A stretch of DNA of 20,268 nucleotides from an uncultured Eubacteriales bacterium (lineage in GTDB: Bacteria; Bacillota; Clostridia; Christensenellales; CAG-138), in assembly GCA_900549955.1 (NCBI GenBank), contig URQH01000025.1, forward strand, positions 1 through 20,268. The letters are read 5' to 3'. The notes beneath the pieces were generated by a model. The model was not told where the DNA came from. It saw nothing but the letters and a program-made list of their open reading frames with translations, and did not search any database. Positions 1 to 5,777 of the stretch are shown here, piece after piece; position 1 is the stretch's first letter, and each line of letters opens with the position of its first letter. The position numbers and the translations under genes were made by a program.

Positions 1-57
1 AAAGCCTTGAAAATCATGGATTTCCGCAAATATCTCAATTGGTCTTACACTCCATGA
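1..57 (+). CDS. C-terminal end of an unidentified gene (partial)
   Basis: Frame 1 is open from the left edge and ends in TGA at 55-57, giving a tail that ends in KYLNWSYTP. The stop lies three bases before the stem of a clear intrinsic terminator, which is the spacing expected for the end of a real gene. Only 18 residues are visible and I recognise no family. The base composition is AT-rich, like the zinc-ribbon gene that follows and unlike the rest of the window. Frame 3 is also open here but runs into the terminator stem, so it is less likely. Confidence 0.4.
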   Translation, partial: KALKIMDFRKYLNWSYTP

Positions 58-60
58 TCA

Positions 61-97
61 GTTGACAGATTTTGAATAGAATCTGTCAACTTTTTTT
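61..97 (+). terminator. Intrinsic terminator of the left-edge gene
   Basis: A perfect 11-bp inverted repeat, GTTGACAGATT at 61-71 and AATCTGTCAAC at 80-90, encloses an 8-base loop and is followed by seven T residues at 91-97. This is a textbook rho-independent terminator on the plus strand. Confidence 0.87.
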
Positions 98-151
98 ATG
101 TTCCCAACCATGTACGGGATTTATCTTTAAATAAAGAAGGAGGAATTTGGC

Positions 152-424
152 ATGCGAAAATGTTTGCGTTGTGGCATCGAAATGGTGGAAAATGGTTGCC
201 CCGGAGTTGCATCCGGCTGGCCGATAGCGATTGCAAAAGACAGCTTATATGGGAAGAAATTGGGGGAACTTTGTTGTGCGGTCTGCCCCAAATGTGGATA
301 TGTCGAGTTTTACATAAAAGATACCGCTGCATTGCAAAAAAATGATAAAAGACATCTTTCCTGTCATTGGAGCTCAAACGGCGGAAGCCTGTGGCACGGG
401 CGGCGGCCGTCCCGGCGCGCATAG
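152..424 (+). CDS. Small zinc-ribbon protein with an abnormal C-terminus
   Basis: A ribosome site, GGAGG at 141-145, precedes the ATG by six bases. The first ~65 residues look like a small four-cysteine zinc ribbon: CLRC at residues 4-7 and CPKC at 45-48, followed by GYVEFYIKD. Such proteins are common, short (commonly around 60-75 residues, from memory) and of unknown role, possibly nucleic-acid binding. After about residue 63, just behind a run of seven A at 336-342, the protein loses family resemblance and becomes a Ser/Trp/Arg-rich tail encoded by GC-rich DNA that resembles the host chromosome. I infer that the natural end was lost by a frameshift or a recombination junction near 340-375. 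The first ~190 bases of the gene are less GC-rich than the flavoprotein genes downstream. Function is not assigned beyond metal binding. Confidence 0.6.
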   Translation: MRKCLRCGIEMVENGCPGVASGWPIAIAKDSLYGKKLGELCCAVCPKCGYVEFYIKDTAALQKNDKRHLSCHWSSNGGSLWHGRRPSRRA

Positions 425-451
425 AACCGGAGGGCGGGGCGGACACTAACG

Positions 452-463
452 ACAGATATCTGT
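452..463. promoter_or_regulatory. 12-bp perfect palindrome before the flavoprotein pair
   Basis: ACAGATATCTGT is a perfect palindrome that ends one base before the ribosome site GGAGAGGG (464-471) of the next gene. It could be an operator or a start-proximal RNA element. No convincing -35/-10 pair is visible between 375 and 476, so the promoter of the flavoprotein pair is unknown. Confidence 0.25.
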
Positions 464-476
464 GGAGAGGGACGGC

Positions 477-1004
477 ATGAAACTGATCTTGAGCGACAGG
501 CCCTTACCGATCGATTGCGACCGCCTGGGGCGCGCCGACGTGACCTACATCGACCTGTCGGCGCTGAAGATTGCAAACTGCACCGGCTGTTACGGCTGCT
601 GGACAAGGACGCCCGGAAAATGCGTCATCCGGGACGATGCGGTGTCGGTGTATCCCGTAATTGCAAAGAGCGATACGCTGCTCTATGTCAGCAGGATCCG
701 ATATGGCGGATATGACACGATCATGAAGACGATGCTCGAGCGCGCCATTCCCGTGCAGCAGGCGTTCATCCGCCTGGTGGACGGAGAGACACACCATGTG
801 CAGCGCGCGGTGGCGCCTAAAAAGGCGACCATTATCGGGTATGGCGATGCGGGCGCGGAAGAAAGGGACGTGTTTCAAAAACTGGTCGCCAGAAACGCGC
901 GCAATATGAATTTTGAAAGCTACAGGGTCGTGTTTACAACCGAATCGGAACTGGAACAAACTGTCGCGTACGAGGTGGGAAAATGGGCGGCATCCTCATT
1001 CTAA
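477..1004 (+). CDS. Flavodoxin-fold protein with iron-sulfur flavoprotein-type cysteine motif
   Basis: The 175-residue product resembles the NAD(P)H-dependent FMN reductase / iron-sulfur flavoprotein group, cytoplasmic electron carriers or reductases. Residues 35-49 hold four cysteines spaced C-x2-C-x2-C-x7-C (C35, C38, C41, C49), which fits the compact motif of archaeal and clostridial iron-sulfur flavoproteins, followed by the usual IRDD. The segment near residues 71-92 corresponds to the second flavin loop and dimer helix of the family. The N-terminus lacks the normal NGSPR phosphate-binding loop and reads SDRPLPID instead, so FMN binding may be impaired or shared. I chose ATG 477 because GGAGAGGG lies five bases upstream; an in-frame GTG at 462 would start inside the palindrome. 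The gene overlaps its neighbour by 22 bases, so the two are surely co-expressed. Exact substrate unknown. Confidence 0.8.
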   Translation: MKLILSDRPLPIDCDRLGRADVTYIDLSALKIANCTGCYGCWTRTPGKCVIRDDAVSVYPVIAKSDTLLYVSRIRYGGYDTIMKTMLERAIPVQQAFIRLVDGETHHVQRAVAPKKATIIGYGDAGAEERDVFQKLVARNARNMNFESYRVVFTTESELEQTVAYEVGKWAASSF

Positions 1005-1606
1005 ATGGAAGCCCGCGGGCGGCAAGGTCCAATTCCAAACGCTATGCGGCGATGCTGGAAGAGCGCTGCGGTTGTGAGACGGCGTATTTTCCCATATCGA
1101 AAACCAACCATCAGGCGCTTTGCGGCAAACTGGGGGAGGTCTCGGACGTGGTGCTCGTCTTTCCCCTGTATGCGGACGGCATTCCCGTCACGCTGTTAAA
1201 CTTTTTGAAAGCGCTGGAACGGCATCCCCCCAAGCACAGGCCGACGGTGTCCGTGCTCATTAACTGCGGCTTTCTGGAGTGCCGGCAGAACGACGTGGCG
1301 GTGGAGATGGTCCGCCTGTTTTGCCGGCAAAACGGGTATCGATTCGGCTCCGTGCTGAAGATCGGCAGCGGAGAAGCCATCTGGGACACGCCGTTTCGCC
1401 TGCTCGTCGCGCGAAAGATCCGGCGGTTTGCGACCTCCCTCATGCGCGGGGCATACGGCACATGGCAGGTCACCATGCCGCTTTCTCCGCGGCTGTTCCT
1501 CCGTGCGTCCACGGCGTACTGGACGAAGTACGGCGAGCGCAACGGCGTGACCAGGGCGCAGATGGAGACGATGGAAATCGAAGGGCAAGCGGGCGGCGGC
1601 CGGTGA
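983..1606 (+). CDS. NAD(P)H-dependent flavodoxin-like oxidoreductase
   Basis: The 207-residue protein begins with a beta strand and the loop LNGSPRAARSNS (residues 7-18), the classic phosphate-binding loop for FMN in the NADPH-dependent FMN reductase / flavodoxin-2 family. Residues 56-80 (VVLVFPLYADGIPVTLLNFL) match the second flavin-contact strand and loop. It has no clustered cysteine motif. The start ATG lies inside the previous gene, preceded by GAGGTGGG within it, so translation is probably coupled. It keeps the FMN loop that its neighbour lacks, and lacks the cysteine cluster that its neighbour has; a heterodimer is conceivable but is inference. The C-terminal ~60 residues are Arg-rich and were not recognised. 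No transcription terminator with a T-run is evident after the stop. Confidence 0.8.
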   Translation: MGGILILNGSPRAARSNSKRYAAMLEERCGCETAYFPISKTNHQALCGKLGEVSDVVLVFPLYADGIPVTLLNFLKALERHPPKHRPTVSVLINCGFLECRQNDVAVEMVRLFCRQNGYRFGSVLKIGSGEAIWDTPFRLLVARKIRRFATSLMRGAYGTWQVTMPLSPRLFLRASTAYWTKYGERNGVTRAQMETMEIEGQAGGGR

Positions 1607-1769
1607 AGCGGGCGCGTTGATCAGCCCGGGACGGTTGGCGCCGGGACGGCGGCTCCGGCCTGCCTGGCCGCGCCTCCGCGTGAGCGGGGGAACGGTCAGG
1701 CTTGCTATTTTTGGCACAATGCGGTATGCTTGGCATGTGAAATGAAACGTCAGCTTGTTCCGCTCGTTT

Positions 1770-1778
1770 TGTTACAAT
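1770..1778 (+). promoter_or_regulatory. Candidate extended -10 promoter for the LacI-type regulator
   Basis: TGTTACAAT carries the TGn extension and a 5/6 match to TATAAT; transcription would begin near 1785, about 37 bases before the start codon. No good -35 is present at the usual distance. A second possible promoter, TTGCTA (1702-1707) with a 17-base spacer and TATGCT (1725-1730), lies upstream, and a direct repeat of TTGGCA occurs at 1711-1716 and 1730-1735. The 215-base stretch between 1607 and 1821 otherwise shows only GC-rich short inverted repeats. Confidence 0.4.
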
Positions 1779-1821
1779 TCTGGGGCGCCGGCAAGGACGC
1801 CCGCTTTCCTGAGAGGTGCGC

Positions 1822-2841
1822 ATGAATATTCACGAAGTGGCCGAGGCGGCGGGCGTATCCGTTGCGACGGTATCCCGCGTGATCAACCATCCGGAAATCG
1901 TTGCGGAAAAGACGCGGGAGCGGGTGCTGGCCGTGCTCAAGCGGACGAGCTATGTGCCGAACGCGGAGCCCAGGGCCAAACGCCAACGCAAGAAACACGC
2001 CATCGCGCTGATCCTGCCCTCGCTCATGGAATATCCCAATGTCCTCGCGGGCGTGCGCGCCATTGCCGGGATGAAGAACTGCGGGGTGCAGCTGTGCGTG
2101 ACCGGATATGACGAGGCGGATGTGGCGCGGAACGTGCGCGCGCTGGTCGCGCAGCAGGTGGACGGCGTCATCCTGGCGGCCGACAGCGGCGCGGAGACGG
2201 CGGGGGCCAAACTGCGCGAGGCCGGCGTTCCTACCGTTTATATAGGAGGACGCCGCGCATCGGACGATGAAACCATGTGTTACATCAACTATCTGGAGAG
2301 CGCGCAGAAGCTGGCGCAGTATGCGGTGGATACGGGAAACGCATCGGCGCTGCTGCTGCTCGACGAGCAGGATTCGGATGTCAAACAGAGCCTGTGGGAG
2401 GGGTTTCGCCAGGCCTGGCTTGCGGCAGGGCGGCCGGAGGAAGCGCTGGCGCGGGTCGCGTGCGAGCCGTGTGTGCAGGGCGGCTATCTGGCGGCGCGCG
2501 ATATGCTGGAGGACGGGGCGCCGGCGCTGGTGGTGGCGCAATATGACGTCATGGCCGCCGGCGTGTTGAAGGCGGCGGCGGAGCGGCGGGTGGCGGTGCC
2601 GCGGCAGCTGCACGTCATCGGGTTCCACGACGGCCCGGTTTCGACGGCGTTGCAGCCGGAATTGACCAGCGTGGAACAGCCGACGTACCGGCTTGGCATC
2701 GCCGCTGCGCGCTGGCTGTTCGATATCTTGGAGGACCAGGAGTATTTTGACATTGAAGCGCAGGAGATCGTGTTAAAGGGGCGGCTGCGGATCCGCCGGT
2801 CCTGCGGCAACCGCAAGACGATCTACGAACTGTTTGAATAG
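1822..2841 (+). CDS. LacI-family transcriptional regulator
   Basis: The 339-residue protein has the LacI-type helix-turn-helix at its very start (residues 2-22, IHEVAEAAGVSVATVSRVIN), then a hinge, then a periplasmic-binding-protein-like effector domain from about residue 58 to the end (IALILPS, VDGVIL, IGFHDGP and LTSVEQP are typical landmarks). It should bind a palindromic operator and respond to a small ligand. Start ATG 1822 is favoured over the in-frame GTG at 1816 because GAGAGG (1811-1816) gives proper spacing. The hinge is odd: after YVPN the usual A-x-x-L helix is replaced by P-R-A-K and the linker is very basic (RAKRQRKKH). The stop codon overlaps the ribosome site of the next gene, so the two form an operon. 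By context it probably controls the purine-related genes downstream; the ligand cannot be told from sequence. Confidence 0.93.
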   Translation: MNIHEVAEAAGVSVATVSRVINHPEIVAEKTRERVLAVLKRTSYVPNAEPRAKRQRKKHAIALILPSLMEYPNVLAGVRAIAGMKNCGVQLCVTGYDEADVARNVRALVAQQVDGVILAADSGAETAGAKLREAGVPTVYIGGRRASDDETMCYINYLESAQKLAQYAVDTGNASALLLLDEQDSDVKQSLWEGFRQAWLAAGRPEEALARVACEPCVQGGYLAARDMLEDGAPALVVAQYDVMAAGVLKAAAERRVAVPRQLHVIGFHDGPVSTALQPELTSVEQPTYRLGIAAARWLFDILEDQEYFDIEAQEIVLKGRLRIRRSCGNRKTIYELFE

Positions 2842-2852
2842 GAGGATGCGAC

Positions 2853-3983
2853 ATGGCAAAGCCGGTTCCTTACATGGGTCTGCCGTTGAAAAACCCCGTG
2901 ATCGCCGCGGCGGGGCCCTGGTCGTGCGACCACGCGGCGATCCAGCGCGCGATCGATGCGGGCGCTGGCGCGGTCGTGACGGAGACGATTACGCTGGAGG
3001 GCAGCGGCATCATCTATCCGCGCATCTATGCGCGCGACGGCGAGATGCTCAACACGACCCTCTACAGCGCCATCCCGCTGGAAGCCTGGGAGGAGGAGCT
3101 CGCCCAAATAGACAGGCGGGACAGCTTTGTGATCTGCAACATCCGCGGCAGCACGCCGTCGGAACTGTCCCACATCGCCACGCACATGGAGCGGTGGGGG
3201 GCGGACGGGCTGGAGCTTTGCCCGTTTACGCCCATCGGCGCCAAGCTGGAGAACGTGCGGACCAACCCCGAAGAGATATACGAAATGCTGCGCCGCGTCT
3301 GCGACGCGGTGGACATTCCCGTTTCGGTGCGGCTGCCCGGCCACCTGGCCTGTACGCGCGCGTTCGTGCGGGCGGTGGAGCGGGCGGGAGCCAGGGCGAT
3401 CTGTACGAGCGAAACGTTCCAGGCGCTCTGGGGCGTGGATCTGGAGCGCCGCGCATCGCGCGTGCCGACGTTTGGCGGGTACAGCGGGACGCACCTGTTG
3501 CCGGTCACGCAGGCGACGGTGGCCATGCTGTCCCAGCTGACGGGCTGCGAGATCTCGGCCATGGGCGGCATCACGGGCTTTTCGTCGGCGCTGGAGTGCA
3601 TGATGCTCGGGGCGTCCACCGTCCAGATCGGCTCGGCGATCCTGCTGGGCGGGTATGACGTCATCGGCCAGATCGTGTCGGGGGCAGACGGCTGGATGCG
3701 GGCGCACGGCCTGTCGGACTATGCGGAGATCGTCGGCGCCGCGCTGCCGACGCTGTCTACGTTTGAGGAGCTGTACCCCGTGCCGATGGTCGCCGCCGTG
3801 CGGCCGGGCGCAGATGCGGCGGGGCTGCCGGCGCAGCGCCTCGCAGATTGCCGCCGCGCGTGCCTGCGGGAAGCGATTGGCGCCGAGATGGCGGTGGACG
3901 CCGCCCGCTGCAATGGGTGCGGGCTGTGCGTTTCGCTGCTGCCGGAACTTTATGAAATGAAAAAGAAAAAAATGAAACGCTGA
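2853..3983 (+). CDS. Dihydroorotate dehydrogenase-like flavoprotein with a degenerate ferredoxin tail
   Basis: This 376-residue protein has the FMN-binding TIM barrel of the dihydroorotate dehydrogenase / dihydropyrimidine dehydrogenase (PreA-like) family. Landmarks are LKNPVIAAAGPW (12-23), the active-site loop FGGYSGTHLLPVT (207-219), and the phosphate-binding strands SAMGGITG (235-242) and GASTVQIGSAI (253-263). The Lys expected in the V-K-L segment is Arg160. The C-terminus carries C353-x2-C356-x2-C359 followed by SLLPELYEM; Leu363 sits where the fourth cysteine of a 4Fe-4S motif is expected, and the protein stops soon after with a Lys-rich end. A complete cluster is thus doubtful. AGGAGG at 2840-2845 precedes the ATG by seven bases and overlaps the regulator stop. 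Probable role: redox step on a pyrimidine, purine or related ring; substrate unknown. A strong terminator follows. Confidence 0.9.
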   Translation: MAKPVPYMGLPLKNPVIAAAGPWSCDHAAIQRAIDAGAGAVVTETITLEGSGIIYPRIYARDGEMLNTTLYSAIPLEAWEEELAQIDRRDSFVICNIRGSTPSELSHIATHMERWGADGLELCPFTPIGAKLENVRTNPEEIYEMLRRVCDAVDIPVSVRLPGHLACTRAFVRAVERAGARAICTSETFQALWGVDLERRASRVPTFGGYSGTHLLPVTQATVAMLSQLTGCEISAMGGITGFSSALECMMLGASTVQIGSAILLGGYDVIGQIVSGADGWMRAHGLSDYAEIVGAALPTLSTFEELYPVPMVAAVRPGADAAGLPAQRLADCRRACLREAIGAEMAVDAARCNGCGLCVSLLPELYEMKKKKMKR

Positions 3984-3994
3984 AAAATTTTTAG

Positions 3995-4031
3995 GGAGCG
4001 ATGCAAATTTCTCATTGCATCGCTCCTTTTT
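3995..4031 (+). terminator. Terminator of the regulator/DHOD-like operon
   Basis: A perfect 12-bp stem, GGAGCGATGCAA (3995-4006) with TTGCATCGCTCC (4015-4026), an 8-base loop, and TTTTT at 4027-4031 form a classic intrinsic terminator 11 bases after the stop codon. Confidence 0.93.
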
Positions 4032-4084
4032 GATGCGCTCGACCGGTAGTGCAGAGAAGGTATATTTGACATAATAGGAAGAAA

Positions 4085-4107
4085 ACGCCGGGAATCCCGC
4101 CGTTTTT
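4085..4107. terminator. Second hairpin with U-tract, possible back-up terminator
   Basis: ACG-C-CGGG and CCCG-C-CGT (4085-4103) pair around a short AAT loop with one C-C mismatch and are followed by TTTTT at 4103-4107; A residues at 4082-4085 give it weaker bidirectional character. It may catch readthrough from the stronger terminator just upstream. Confidence 0.4.
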
Positions 4108-4185
4108 CGTGTTTTTATGTGCAAAAAAGAGGATTGATTCTTCAACAATATGTCAAAAATGAATGAAAATATCGTGAAATTTATA

Positions 4186-4214
4186 TTGACTTTTTCATTT
4201 CATATTGCTATGAT
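4186..4214 (+). promoter_or_regulatory. Sigma-A-type promoter of the purine permease operon
   Basis: TTGACT (4186-4191), a 17-base spacer and TATGAT (4209-4214) form a good housekeeping promoter; start of transcription would be near 4221. A perfect 8-bp inverted repeat, AATGAAAA (4162-4169) and TTTTCATT (4192-4199), straddles the -35 box and could be an operator, for example for the upstream LacI-type regulator. The surrounding 4040-4240 stretch is AT-rich. Confidence 0.8.
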
Positions 4215-4221
4215 TTTCATG

Positions 4222-4370
4222 AACAAAGGACGGAATTTCAGCTCTCTTGCGTCGGTCGCCAGTTTCTTCCAGAATCAGCTTTATACTGCCTTCTCACCCG
4301 GAGCGGGATTCCGATACAAGCGGTTGTGCCGGCGAGGGAACTCGCTGTGGATATACAAAACGAGGAAAGG
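4222..4370 (+). promoter_or_regulatory. About 150-base 5' leader of the permease transcript
   Basis: The leader between the predicted transcript start and the start codon is long enough for regulation. It contains small hairpins: CCCG/CGGG at 4297-4307, and GCGAG/CTCGC at 4332-4345 with a GGAA (GNRA-type) tetraloop, the latter 17 bases before the ribosome site. I compared it by eye with the purine riboswitch family and found no match. An open frame at 4150-4386 crosses the promoter and is not considered a gene. Whether the leader is a regulatory RNA is open. Confidence 0.35.
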
Positions 4371-5702
4371 ATGGCTTTTCACATGAAAAAGATTCCGGTT
4401 GGCTATGGGCTCAACGAATGCCCCCCGATCAAGGAGACGATTCCGCTCAGCCTGCAACACATTCTCATCCTGATTTTCAACGTCCTGCCGGTGCCGCTGC
4501 TCATCGGGGGCGGCGTCGGGCTCAGCACGGCGGAGATCACGATCCTGGTCGCTGGCTGCCTGCTCGTCACCGGTATTGCCACCGTCGTCCAGTCGCTGGG
4601 CGTGGGGCCGATCGGGGCGCGGCTGCCCATCTGCCTGGAGAACAGCTTTGTGTTCGTCGCTCCCGGCATTGCGCTGGGCATGCAGTACGGCCTGGACGCG
4701 TTTACGGGCGCCTGCCTGGTGGGCAGCGTGGTGACGGTGGTGCTTTGGGCGGCGTTCCACAAGCAGCTTTCCAACCTGTTTAAGCCGTATATCACCGGCG
4801 CGGTCGTCATGGCGCTCGGCCTGAGCCTGTTCAGCGTGGGCATCGACTATTGCGCCGGCGGTTCTGGCGCGGCGGACTATGGCGACCCGATCAACCTGAT
4901 GCTGGCGTTCGGCACGATCCTCATCATGCTGGTGCTCAATCATTATGGGCGGAAGAACTTCCTGTCCAAGGCGTCCCCGCTCATCGCAATCCTGGTCATG
5001 TCGGCCGTGGCGGCGATGTTTGGCAAGCTGGACCTGTCGTCCATCGCTTCGGAGAGCTGGGTGCGCGTGCCGCAGCCGCTGCACTTTGGCATCCGGTTTG
5101 AACTGGGGCCGATCATCACGATTTCGGTGCTGTCGTTCATCGCGCTGGTCGAGCTGATGGGCGACCAGGCGTCCGCCGCCATGCTGACGCAGAACCGGCT
5201 GCCCTCCGACAAGGAGTCCCGCGGCGGTATCCTGGCGCAGGGCGTGACGAGCATCCTCTCGTCGCTGTTCAACATGGTGCCGACGATCTCCGGCAGCGCC
5301 AACATCGGCTTGTGCGGCCTGAGCGGCGTGTCGAGCCGGTTCGTGATCGCGATTACGGGCGGCGTCGTGGTGCTGTGCAGCCTCTGCCCGAAGCTCTGCG
5401 CCGTGTTTGCGGCCATCCCCTCGCCGGTGCTGGGCGGCGTTGCCCTGTCGGCGTTTGGCACGATCCTGCTGTCCGGCATGAACGTGATCCGCAGCAGCAA
5501 GCTGACGACGCGGACGACGACGATCGTGGGCGTGTCGCTGGCGATTGGCGTGGGATTCAGCATGGTGTCCGGCGCGCTGGCGGCGTTCCCGTTCTGGGCG
5601 TCCACGATGCTGAGCGGCGTGCCCGGCACGGCGATCACCGCGATCGTGCTGAGCCTGATCCTGCGTGAGAAGAAGGACGAAGCGGCTGACGAAGAAGCCT
5701 GA
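4371..5702 (+). CDS. NCS2-family purine (xanthine/uric acid) permease
   Basis: The 443-residue protein is an integral membrane transporter of the nucleobase:cation symporter-2 family. It shows repeated hydrophobic segments through its length, the family Gln-His in the first membrane helix (PLSLQHILIL), the charged helix-8 motif ELMGDQ, and the signature-like FNMVPTISGSANIGL where the family usually has an FN-x3-P-x7-N pattern, followed by GLSGVSSRFV. Such carriers import xanthine, urate, uracil or related bases with protons or sodium. Start ATG 4371 follows GAGG (4362-4365) by five bases; ATG 4383, giving MKKIPVGYG, is an equally plausible start. It heads a transcript that continues into the deaminase gene, which supports a purine-type substrate, probably an oxidised or hydroxylated base. 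The Lys/Glu-rich C-terminus is cytoplasmic. Confidence 0.92.
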   Translation: MAFHMKKIPVGYGLNECPPIKETIPLSLQHILILIFNVLPVPLLIGGGVGLSTAEITILVAGCLLVTGIATVVQSLGVGPIGARLPICLENSFVFVAPGIALGMQYGLDAFTGACLVGSVVTVVLWAAFHKQLSNLFKPYITGAVVMALGLSLFSVGIDYCAGGSGAADYGDPINLMLAFGTILIMLVLNHYGRKNFLSKASPLIAILVMSAVAAMFGKLDLSSIASESWVRVPQPLHFGIRFELGPIITISVLSFIALVELMGDQASAAMLTQNRLPSDKESRGGILAQGVTSILSSLFNMVPTISGSANIGLCGLSGVSSRFVIAITGGVVVLCSLCPKLCAVFAAIPSPVLGGVALSAFGTILLSGMNVIRSSKLTTRTTTIVGVSLAIGVGFSMVSGALAAFPFWASTMLSGVPGTAITAIVLSLILREKKDEAADEEA

Positions 5703-5710
5703 CCGCAAAC

Positions 5711-5743
5711 CGCACCCGGACGGCCAAAAACCGCCCGGGTGCG
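5711..5743 (+). other. Intercistronic hairpin between permease and deaminase
   Basis: CGCACCCGG (5711-5719) and CCGGGTGCG (5735-5743) form a 9-bp stem, extended inward by CGG/CCG after one mismatch. There is no T-run after it, so it is more likely an mRNA-stabilising or processing hairpin, or a partial attenuator, than a full terminator. It would let the two genes share a transcript yet differ in level. Confidence 0.55.
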
Positions 5744-5777
5744 ACGGATCCATCCGCATATGAAAGGAAAGAAGTCC

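Noticed and set aside
342..449. A 35-codon frame starting MIKDIFPVIGAQ
   Set aside because: No ribosome site of its own, and it spans the composition boundary; it may only be the shifted continuation of the zinc-ribbon gene.
1607..1710. Terminator for the flavoprotein pair
   Set aside because: GC-rich inverted repeats such as GCCGG/CCGGC occur, but none is directly followed by a T-run; the only T-run (1708-1712) is far from a stem.
4066..4071. TTGACA as a -35 box downstream of the DHOD-like gene
   Set aside because: The position 17 bases on (CGGGAA) is not a -10 and falls in a hairpin.
4222..4370. Known purine riboswitch before the purine permease
   Set aside because: The conserved loop and junction sequences of that family are not present by eye; only generic hairpins are seen.
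4150..4386. A 78-codon frame upstream of the permease
   Set aside because: It crosses the permease promoter, has no ribosome site, overlaps the permease start in another frame and matches no family.
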